A stretch of DNA of 9,061 bases, from NCBI GenBank assembly GCA_038234045.1, contig JBBSUX010000143.1:1-9061 (forward strand), given 5' to 3'. Numbering within the stretch: the stretch's first letter is position 1; the number at the start of each line of letters is the position of its first letter. This DNA comes from JBBSUX01 sp038234045 (lineage in GTDB: Bacteria > Pseudomonadota > Gammaproteobacteria > Burkholderiales > Burkholderiaceae_C). Under the pieces are notes generated by a model. It was given only the letters and a program-made list of their open reading frames with translations. It did no database searches and was not told where the DNA came from. The translations under genes were made by a program, and so were the position numbers. Below, in pieces: positions 1 through 5,596 of this stretch.

Positions 1-4
1 GCAG

Positions 5-1033
5 TTGCCGTCAACGACGGTACAACGGGAGCGAGCTCCAGAAGGAGTTGCAAGGGACGTCGCATCCTCGCCGGATGTTGTCGGCTTGCAGCATGAGTCC
101 AAGTTTCCGCCTGTTTCAACAGGAGCGGCGCCGCGGACCGGGCCTGGTCAGATGTTGCAGTTTCGCGGTCAGATATTGGCAGTAGAGGGAGAGCTTGGGA
201 AGCTGCGGGACCGACTCAAGGAACACGAGGGTGCAGCACCAACTCGGAAGCTAGATCCAAAAAAGATCGTACCGAGTCGGTGGGCAAATCGTCATCCTGA
301 CTCATTTGGCACGCCCGAGTTCGCTAGATTGAAGCAAGACATTGAACTCGCCGGTGGGAATGTTCAGCCTATTTCGGTTCGGCTGCTGATCGGCCAACAA
401 GATCAGTACGAGATTGTCTTTGGACATCGCCGCCATCGCGCCTGCAGCGACCTGGGCATTCCTGTGCTTGCCACGATCGACTCCGCAGCTGCATCGGATC
501 AAGATTTGTTCTCCGCCATGGACCGCGAGAATCGAGAGCGCGCAGACCTTTCGCCGTTCGAACAGGGCACTATGTATAGGCGAGCGCTGGACGAGAAGCT
601 GTATCCTTCAAATCGCAGACTTGCCGAAGCGTTGGGGGTGTCTCACACTTGGGTTGCCAACGTGTTGCAGGTTGCTGACCTACCGACACCCGTAGTCGAG
701 TGCTTCAAGTCACCCCTCGACATCCAACACCGGCACGCCAAAAGTCTGGCAGACGTGCTGGAAGCGGATCGTAAGGGAGTGCTTCGCCGGGCTGAAAAGC
801 TTCGGGCCCAGGAATCGCCAAAGGCCACGGCCTCCAACGTGGTTGCGACACTGATTGGTGCGAGGAATGATCAGCCACTGAAGAACTACCAGCCCATAGA
901 GCACGGCGGCCAGCAGATAGGCCAATGGTCTAAGGATAGGTCAGGGCGGCTGATCATTCAAATCGAAGCGATCCACGCAGCAGACGACCATCACCACGTC
1001 CTACTAGAGTCAATCATCGCCGCGCTGCGTTGA
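5..1033 (+). CDS. parB: ParB/RepB-family partition protein, possibly 5'-truncated by the window edge
   Basis: This is a ParB/Spo0J-family DNA-binding partition protein. Such proteins load on parS-type centromere sites and work with a ParA ATPase to segregate plasmids, ICEs or chromosomes. Visible signs, numbered from the TTG at position 5: a ParB N-terminal domain at about residues 82-200, with the CTP/arginine box GHRRHRA at 140-146 and the family motif ENRERADLSPFE at 175-186. A helix-turn-helix follows at about 203-222 (NRRLAEALGVSHTWVANVLQ). The C-terminus is a basic, plasmid-type tail. The TTG sits at the edge and the frame is open upstream, so the true start may lie outside the window. 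No ParA is visible; in par operons it normally precedes parB, so it is probably just upstream. Base composition is less GC-rich than the genes at 1768-8040. Family assignment is firm; that it serves a plasmid or ICE rather than a chromosome is inference. Confidence 0.9.
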   Translation: MPSTTVQRERAPEGVARDVASSPDVVGLQHESKFPPVSTGAAPRTGPGQMLQFRGQILAVEGELGKLRDRLKEHEGAAPTRKLDPKKIVPSRWANRHPDSFGTPEFARLKQDIELAGGNVQPISVRLLIGQQDQYEIVFGHRRHRACSDLGIPVLATIDSAAASDQDLFSAMDRENRERADLSPFEQGTMYRRALDEKLYPSNRRLAEALGVSHTWVANVLQVADLPTPVVECFKSPLDIQHRHAKSLADVLEADRKGVLRRAEKLRAQESPKATASNVVATLIGARNDQPLKNYQPIEHGGQQIGQWSKDRSGRLIIQIEAIHAADDHHHVLLESIIAALR

Positions 1034-1065
1034 GCAACTGGCACAGCGTCAGGCTCTTTTCTAAA

Positions 1066-1083
1066 CGCGGCACAAACGCCGCG
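1066..1083 (+). other. Short GC hairpin downstream of parB
   Basis: Perfect 6-bp arms CGCGGC and GCCGCG enclose a 6-nt loop, starting 33 bases after the parB stop. The stem would suit a terminator, but the bases after it are not a T-run, so intrinsic termination is doubtful. It may only slow polymerase or protect the mRNA 3' end. Confidence 0.35.
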
Positions 1084-1236
1084 AGACGCATACTCAAAAT
1101 CAAAAGGCCATTGCCTTCAGTTCACTTTATTAGCAATGATCTTTGCTCAATCCCTAAACGTGTTGAGTTGAATTTCCCCTCGATCAAAAGCTGCCAGCTC
1201 AGTTGATCTTCGAAGGACTTGGCAAGCCAGTGGATG

Positions 1237-1260
1237 TCAGTCGGACGCAGGTCTGACTGA
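1237..1260. repeat. Strong 10-bp-arm hairpin with a 4-nt loop
   Basis: TCAGTCGGAC at 1237-1246 and GTCTGACTGA at 1251-1260 are reverse complements except for one G-T pair, and enclose the loop GCAG. No T-run follows, so it does not look like an intrinsic terminator. It is an isolated, stable fold in a gene-poor stretch. It could belong to an unrecognised small RNA, a protein-binding site or a transfer/replication site; the sequence does not decide. Confidence 0.5.
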
Positions 1261-1692
1261 GCGACGAGGACGCCCACACACGCAGATCAAGCCGCGACTG
1301 GCACCGCGAAAATGTTATCGCACGGCGAGACATAAGCCCGCATCAAGCGCGAGGCCTAATCCTAACCTCCGCTCGATCTTTCGTGACGGACCGGGCCAGC
1401 AGCCTCAACAATCTCGGGGTTGCACATCAGCTAGCGCTGCAATCACCTTCCAATAGGGTGACAGATTTTTACCGCATTTGCCGCTGCGATAAAACCGCTG
1501 AACACGTGGTTTCTCTCACAGCACCATCTCAACTGAGGCGACCAAGTTGGTTAATTCCATGCGTTGGAAGGTAGGAAGGAGGCTGAGTTTTTGTCCCCCA
1601 TTAGTCCTGCGGATAAAGAAGTGCGCTGGTAATCCGTGAAAAATTCGATGGAAGCAGTCGAAACTCAAAAAAAGAGGAGCGATATAGCATAC

Positions 1693-1710
1693 TGATAATA
1701 TCCCTTATCA
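1693..1710. promoter_or_regulatory. Inverted repeat resembling a tyrosine-recombinase core site
   Basis: TGATAA (1693-1698) and TTATCA (1705-1710) are perfect inverted arms around the 6-bp spacer TATCCC, 58 bp ahead of the tyrosine recombinase start. The layout ATAA-6 bp-TTAT matches the centre of Xer dif sites. The outer halves of the 11-bp arms do not match the dif consensus as I remember it. It may be a crossover or arm site of the neighbouring recombinase, a dif-like site, or an operator for its promoter; GATAAT at 1694-1699 could also serve as a -10 element, although no matching -35 was seen. Confidence 0.35.
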
Positions 1711-1767
1711 TGCGTAAAAATTCTTGCGTCAAAACTAGGCTTCACAAGCGACCTTAGCTGATCTTCA

Positions 1768-3678
1768 ATGGCGACAAGGACTTACAGCGACACGCAGCCC
1801 CGCAGTGGGGGAGGGCACTTGGGTGCTACTGAAGACGGCTTCGGGGCGCTGCGTCTGGGCCTGCACCACTTCGCCTACCTGCGCTCGATCGCGCAGGGCC
1901 TTGACCGGGTGGACTCCGCACGCCGCTACTTGGCCATCGACCACGCGGCCAGCGCCGTCACCGCGCACCGGCTGGTCATCGAGCGGCTGCGGGCCCTAGC
2001 GCGCAGGCGTGGGGACCGCCGCTGGCGGCTGATCGGGGTGGTGATCCCGGCGGTGGGCGGCGCGGCTGATCACGATGCGCCCAGCTCTCATGCTGCAGCC
2101 GAACCCCCAACGATCGACGCTTGGGCCGAGGCCAATGGCTTGGACGGCTGGAGCCAAGCCGAGCTGCAGGCGCTGTATGCCGAAGCCTTCCCGGCCGATC
2201 GCAAGGCGGACCGCAATCGCCGGCTGCTTGATCGCCAACTCGCGCTGCTGTACGAGCTGGAGCGCACAGCAGCCGAGTCGCCGCAGCCGACCGATGCCAT
2301 TGCTGGGTGGTTTGAGGACGCGACGGCCAAGCGCTTCATCGCATCCGGCTGGGTCACGCTCGATGACGTTCGCCGCGCCGTCGCGCGCGGCGGTCGCTGG
2401 TGGCGCTCGATGCCCGGGGTGGGCCGCACGAAGGCCGACCGGCTCGCTGCTTACTTGGCTGCGCTTCTGCCACCAGCAGCAATGCCTCAGCGGCTTCGGG
2501 TGGCTGATGCGTTCGGCTCGCATGTCGATGCGGCCGGCTCGAGTGGCACCATGCTGCAGTTGCAGCTTGAGCAGGCCGGTGAGGGCACCGGCAGCAACCG
2601 TGCCGTCGCCACGACAGCCGGCACAGCTGCCAGCACGGACCGCGAAGCAATTGAAGCCTGGATTGCCGCCAAGGCCGGCAGTGCAGCAACCGCCCGCGCC
2701 TACCGCAAGGAAGCCGAGCGTCTGATGGCCTGGGCGCTGCTGGAGCGGCGCAAGCCGCTGTCGTCGATGAATGGGGATGACTGCCTGAGCTATCTGACGT
2801 TCTTGGAGCATCCGCCTGAGGACTGGGTATCGCTGCGCTATGCAGTCCGTGGTCAGCCGGGCTGGACACCGTTCAAGGGGCCGTTGTCAGCGGGCAGCCG
2901 GCGCTATGCGCTGGGCGTGTTGTCGGCGTTGTTCGATTGGCTGGTGTCTGCTGGCTACCTGCTCGGCAACCCGTGGCGGCTGGTGAACCGCAAGATTGCG
3001 GACGATCGCTTCATTGAGTTGGACAGCCGTGCGTTCACGCCGGAAGCGTGGATGGCACTGGCCACGTTCTTGAAGGCGCATGCCACCGCGGGCGGCTCCG
3101 CTCGTGCCGATGTGCCGCGCGAGCGCATCGAGTTCTTGTTGGCTTTCCTTGAAGCAACCGGTCTGCGTGCATCCGAGCTCGTGCAAGCCAAGCTCGGCGA
3201 CCTGCGCCGGGTCAACCGCGGCTGGGTGCTGCAGGTGCTGGGCAAGGGCGGCAAGGCCCGCCTGGTCGTGGTGCCGACCCAAGCTTCACAGGCGCTCGAT
3301 CAGTACCTGCAGCGGCGCGGCATTGGGCGATTGGTCGACCTCGACCGCCCAAATTCCGAACTGGCCAGCCTGCCGCTGGTGGCCAGCACGCTCGACGCAC
3401 GAGAGCCGGTCAGCTACAGCGCGTTGTATCGGTCGACGAAGACGTGGTTCAGTAAAGCGATCTGGGCGTCCGACCTGAGCATTCAGGACAAGCTTGATGC
3501 AAGCAAAGCTTCGCTGCACTGGTTGCGCCACACCTGCGGTACCCGAGCGCTGGACCGCGGGGTGTCGATTGAGACCGTGCAGCGCCAGCTCGGGCATTCG
3601 GATGCGAGAACCACGATGCGCTATGCCAAGCCGCAGCTCGATCGCGTGCAGGCAGAGATGGAGCGGGGGTTCGGATGA
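1768..3678 (+). CDS. Tyrosine recombinase (phage-integrase family) with DUF3701-type N-terminus
   Basis: This is a site-specific DNA recombinase that cuts and rejoins DNA through a covalent 3'-phosphotyrosine intermediate. In order, it has an N-terminal region at about residues 25-235 resembling DUF3701, ending in a helix-hairpin-helix-like segment with PGVGRTKAD at 216-224. A SAM-like core-binding domain follows at about 293-405, then the catalytic domain at about 435-630. Catalytic residues are all present: Arg467 in TGLRASEL, Lys493 in GKGGKAR, His584 and Arg587 in LHWLRH, His610 in LGHSD and nucleophile Tyr619. At 636 residues it is far longer than XerC/D-type enzymes (about 300), because of the N-terminal extension. 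The ATG at 1768 has no good Shine-Dalgarno, but the N-terminal homology begins soon after it. It is a single gene with no excisionase visible. Whether it moves the downstream defence operon, or a larger element including parB, is inference. Confidence 0.93.
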   Translation: MATRTYSDTQPRSGGGHLGATEDGFGALRLGLHHFAYLRSIAQGLDRVDSARRYLAIDHAASAVTAHRLVIERLRALARRRGDRRWRLIGVVIPAVGGAADHDAPSSHAAAEPPTIDAWAEANGLDGWSQAELQALYAEAFPADRKADRNRRLLDRQLALLYELERTAAESPQPTDAIAGWFEDATAKRFIASGWVTLDDVRRAVARGGRWWRSMPGVGRTKADRLAAYLAALLPPAAMPQRLRVADAFGSHVDAAGSSGTMLQLQLEQAGEGTGSNRAVATTAGTAASTDREAIEAWIAAKAGSAATARAYRKEAERLMAWALLERRKPLSSMNGDDCLSYLTFLEHPPEDWVSLRYAVRGQPGWTPFKGPLSAGSRRYALGVLSALFDWLVSAGYLLGNPWRLVNRKIADDRFIELDSRAFTPEAWMALATFLKAHATAGGSARADVPRERIEFLLAFLEATGLRASELVQAKLGDLRRVNRGWVLQVLGKGGKARLVVVPTQASQALDQYLQRRGIGRLVDLDRPNSELASLPLVASTLDAREPVSYSALYRSTKTWFSKAIWASDLSIQDKLDASKASLHWLRHTCGTRALDRGVSIETVQRQLGHSDARTTMRYAKPQLDRVQAEMERGFG

Positions 3679-3748
3679 ATGCACTTTGGTTGTGAAGCCC
3701 CACTTGGAAACAGCGGCTGGAGCAGGCGAAAATTAAGGAGGCCTTTGG

Positions 3749-3823
3749 GTGAAAAGCGTCAGCCCAAACGTGGAACGACTGCTGACCAAGAAGCAAAGCA
3801 ACACAATATATAAGGCTAGTTAG
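3749..3823 (+). CDS. Possible 24-residue small ORF with a near-perfect Shine-Dalgarno
   Basis: A GTG at 3749 is preceded by AAGGAGG at 3735-3741 with an ideal 7-nt gap and opens a 24-codon frame ending at TAG 3821-3823. The peptide is basic and polar, with no membrane segment and no resemblance I recognise. It lies in the leader ahead of the antitoxin and overlaps the candidate promoter and palindrome, so it could be a leader peptide, the remnant of a lost gene, or chance. The ribosome binding site is better than that of most genes in the window, which is the only real support. Confidence 0.3.
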   Translation: MKSVSPNVERLLTKKQSNTIYKAS

Positions 3824-3831
3824 CCAAGCTA
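3784..3831 (+). promoter_or_regulatory. Candidate promoter and operator of the toxin-antitoxin operon
   Basis: A TATATAA run at 3807-3813 could serve as a -10 element, though the nearest -35-like bases (CTGACC at 3782-3787) are weak and spaced too far. Directly after it is the perfect inverted repeat GGCTA-GT-TAGCC (3814-3825), overlapped by TAGC-CAA-GCTA (3821-3831). A palindrome just past the -10 is where an autorepressing antitoxin would bind. RES/Xre-type antitoxins are known to repress their own operons; that this one binds here is inference. Confidence 0.35.
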
Positions 3832-3894
3832 GACATCTTCTTCAACGCATGTCATGCTTCGTTCTCAATCCTTGGATATTGCAGGAGTTGCCAG

Positions 3895-4770
3895 ATGAAT
3901 GACCTCGCCTTTTCCGCGACACCGGACTTGCGCACGGAGGTGCGTTCCAGCGCTTTCGAAGCTTTGGATCAGCTCGAACGGGCGGTGGTGAACGCGGTGA
4001 CCGGACTCAAACCTGGCAGCGGATCGGCGGCACTGCACAAAGAGATGACACGCCTGATGCGCACCAACGCCGTGCTGATGGAGCAGCCGCCGCAGCTGTC
4101 TACCACCGCTGTTGCGGCTGTCGTGCAGCAACTACAGCCGAGTCACTTGATCGATGAAGCCTTGGAGGAGACGACACGGGCACATGTGGAGGCACTTGGC
4201 AAGGCCGGGGTGCCGTCCTCGGTGCTGGAGCTGCTGCAGTCTTGGGTCGAGGTTACGGTTGATGCCCGTGTGGTGCAGCGCCAGATCGAGATGAAGCGAG
4301 CGTTCGACAGCGTGCAAGCGGACACAACGCTGCAGGAACCGCCAGCGCTCTTCGCGGACCCAGTGCAACCTTTGAGTGCAGTCGAGCTTGGCCGAGCACT
4401 TGGCGGCCTCAGCGACGAAACCGTGCGTCAGCGCGAACGCGCGGGTGAACTTTTCTCGATCCTGCGACCTGGCCGCAAGCGTGGCCGCGAGTATCCCGCC
4501 TTCCAGGCTTGGGCCGGCATCGCCGGTCAGCCGCTGGCCCAAGTACTCGCTGCATTGGGCGAGGCGAGCAGTACGGCGGACTATGGCTTCTTCACCTCCA
4601 CCACAGACTCGCTTGGCGGCCTGACGCCGATCGAGACGCTGCTCGGGCGTTTGACAACAGCGCGCAGCCTGAATCGGCAGACGCAGCAACTGCTGGGGGC
4701 GCCGGCGGCCGAGCGCTTGCAGGGCGTCGTCAAGGCAGCCGAAGCACAAGCTGCACAACTGGCCGCATGA
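3895..4770 (+). CDS. Probable antitoxin of a RES toxin, with MbcA/ParS/Xre-like C-terminal domain
   Basis: This is the likely antitoxin and autoregulator of the RES toxin encoded directly downstream. Residues 1-155 are helical with no family I recognise. A DNA-binding-like segment follows at about 160-206: AVELGRALGGLSDETVRQRERAG reads as a helix-turn-helix, and GRKRGREYPAFQAW matches the 'gR.yPafQ' stretch that precedes the toxin-binding domain in this family. The C-terminal region, about 207-262, has the FF.S..dsLGGLTPIETLLG pattern (232-251) of the MbcA/ParS/Xre C-terminal (DUF2384) domain. The start is supported by AGGAG at 3883-3887, 7 nt upstream. The gene ends in ATGA, overlapping the toxin start. 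At 291 residues it is about twice the usual antitoxin length because of the N-terminal half. The role rests on the toxin's identity and the gene order, plus moderate motif similarity. Confidence 0.72.
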   Translation: MNDLAFSATPDLRTEVRSSAFEALDQLERAVVNAVTGLKPGSGSAALHKEMTRLMRTNAVLMEQPPQLSTTAVAAVVQQLQPSHLIDEALEETTRAHVEALGKAGVPSSVLELLQSWVEVTVDARVVQRQIEMKRAFDSVQADTTLQEPPALFADPVQPLSAVELGRALGGLSDETVRQRERAGELFSILRPGRKRGREYPAFQAWAGIAGQPLAQVLAALGEASSTADYGFFTSTTDSLGGLTPIETLLGRLTTARSLNRQTQQLLGAPAAERLQGVVKAAEAQAAQLAA

Positions 4771-5411
4771 CCGGGTTGGCGGCGGGAGCGTTCGATGGTC
4801 ATGACCTCGATATCGAATTGCTCGATCCGGGCAGCACGCTGCTGACGCGGTTGTTTCAGCATCTGGGTGGCGATTGGGAGCCGCCGCCCGAGGTACACCG
4901 TAACCTGCGGGTCGATCCACCAGTCGGACACAAGGGCGACTTTGCGATGCTGTACACCGGCAACACGCTGGCCACGGTGGCGATCGAATGCGGGGTGCTT
5001 CGCGCCGATCCCCAGGACCGCTACACCTGGGCAATAGACCGCGCCGCCGAGTACTTCGTGGTCCGTTACGCTTTTGCGGCTCCGGCGCTGTTCATCCCGA
5101 TCGACGGTCGAAATCGCAACACGCTTGGGCTCGCAGGTAGAACGCGCAAATTCTCCGGCTATGAGCCTTATCAAGCGGTCGCGCTGGAACTGTTCCGACG
5201 CTACAGCGACGTGGTCCACGGCTTAAGCTGGGAGTCGTTTCATCGCAATCAGCCTGGCCGGGTCTATGCGCTGTGGCACCACCACAAGACAACCATCCGC
5301 TTGAGCGTCACAACACCCGACCCCTACTCGAAGCTCGTCAACGACGCGGAGTGGAAGGATTTCCTCGTGATCAATCCAGAGGTCGAGGCGATCGCACCGC
5401 CGCCGAAATGA
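4767..5411 (+). CDS. RES-domain toxin (probable NAD+ phosphorylase/glycohydrolase)
   Basis: RES-domain toxins such as MbcT degrade NAD+ and halt growth unless neutralised by an MbcA/Xre-type antitoxin. The 214-residue protein carries the RES core: NLRVDPP with Arg48, then a 'GDFAMLYTGNTLATVAIE' stretch (57-74) matching the family's LY..es...A..E pattern with Tyr63 and Glu74. VHGLSWESFHRN (150-161) has Ser157 in the position of the conserved family serine. Arg, Glu and Ser, the residues that name the family, are therefore all there. I chose the ATG at 4767 because it overlaps the antitoxin stop as ATGA, implying translational coupling; the reading frame is open further upstream, but that part is a shadow of the antitoxin gene. 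No strong Shine-Dalgarno precedes it, as expected for coupled translation that keeps toxin below antitoxin. The protein appears intact. Its exact activity, NAD+ phosphorolysis, hydrolysis or ADP-ribosylation, cannot be told from sequence. Confidence 0.82.
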   Translation: MTGLAAGAFDGHDLDIELLDPGSTLLTRLFQHLGGDWEPPPEVHRNLRVDPPVGHKGDFAMLYTGNTLATVAIECGVLRADPQDRYTWAIDRAAEYFVVRYAFAAPALFIPIDGRNRNTLGLAGRTRKFSGYEPYQAVALELFRRYSDVVHGLSWESFHRNQPGRVYALWHHHKTTIRLSVTTPDPYSKLVNDAEWKDFLVINPEVEAIAPPPK

Positions 5412-5596
5412 GAGAGTCAGACGCCGCCGGTCCGGAATCGCAACCTGTGAAGGCGTGGCCGCGGGTTGCTTCGCGAGGGCTACTGAATCGTTTCGATCTA
5501 CCGGTACGCATTGATGCGGAAACCGAGTACCCCGAGATCTCCATCAAGTCGCGAGGGAAGGATACGATCAGATGCGGTCCGCCGCATGGGCCATAA
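5408..5596 (+). pseudogene. Short ORF resembling the N-terminus of a type I restriction specificity (S) subunit
   Basis: The 62-codon frame starts in an ATGA overlap with the RES toxin stop. Its second half, WPRV..RGLLNRFDLPVRID followed by ETEYPEISIKSRGKDTI, has the pattern seen at the start of HsdS-like target-recognition domains (a WP.v.LgelL stretch, an acidic 'vd.e..Y' stretch, then 'i.ir..GKg'). HsdS proteins are normally about 400 residues or more, so this would be only the first fragment. The frame ends at TAA 5594-5596 and no continuation was seen in the other frames before the primase-helicase. It is therefore either a broken S subunit, swapped out when the helicase gene joined the operon, or a small genuine operon gene that merely looks similar. 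The resemblance is by eye, so the call is tentative. Confidence 0.42.

Larger units (their letters stand above)
1034..1767. other. Long gene-poor gap between parB and the recombinase
   Basis: About 730 bases with no convincing gene. The only ORF of any length (1383-1574, 63 codons, GTG start) has no Shine-Dalgarno and no recognisable similarity. The stretch is AT-richer than its flanks, especially after about 1600. It contains the two hairpins and the inverted repeat listed separately, plus two TGCGT-plus-A-run motifs 14 bp apart (1711-1719 and 1725-1735). No tRNA, CRISPR array or insertion sequence was seen. No clear promoter for the downstream recombinase was found. A recombination or attachment region is possible but unproven. 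Confidence 0.6.

Noticed and set aside
1066..1083. Rho-independent terminator after parB
   Set aside because: The stem is real but no T-run follows, so it is kept only as a hairpin.
1383..1574. 63-codon plus-strand ORF with GTG start
   Set aside because: No Shine-Dalgarno, no recognisable motif and unremarkable composition; most likely a chance frame in the gap.
1591..1632. TTG-started 13-codon frame behind AAGGAGG (1576-1582)
   Set aside because: A good ribosome site, but the frame is too short and has no similarity I can name; it may be a remnant, not a supportable gene.
1996..2811. 271-codon minus-strand ORF
   Set aside because: Lies wholly antisense to the recombinase; GC-rich codon use makes long antisense frames common, and its residues show no domain.
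4132..5034. 300-codon minus-strand ORF
   Set aside because: Antisense to the antitoxin and toxin, cysteine- and arginine-rich composition typical of a shadow frame.
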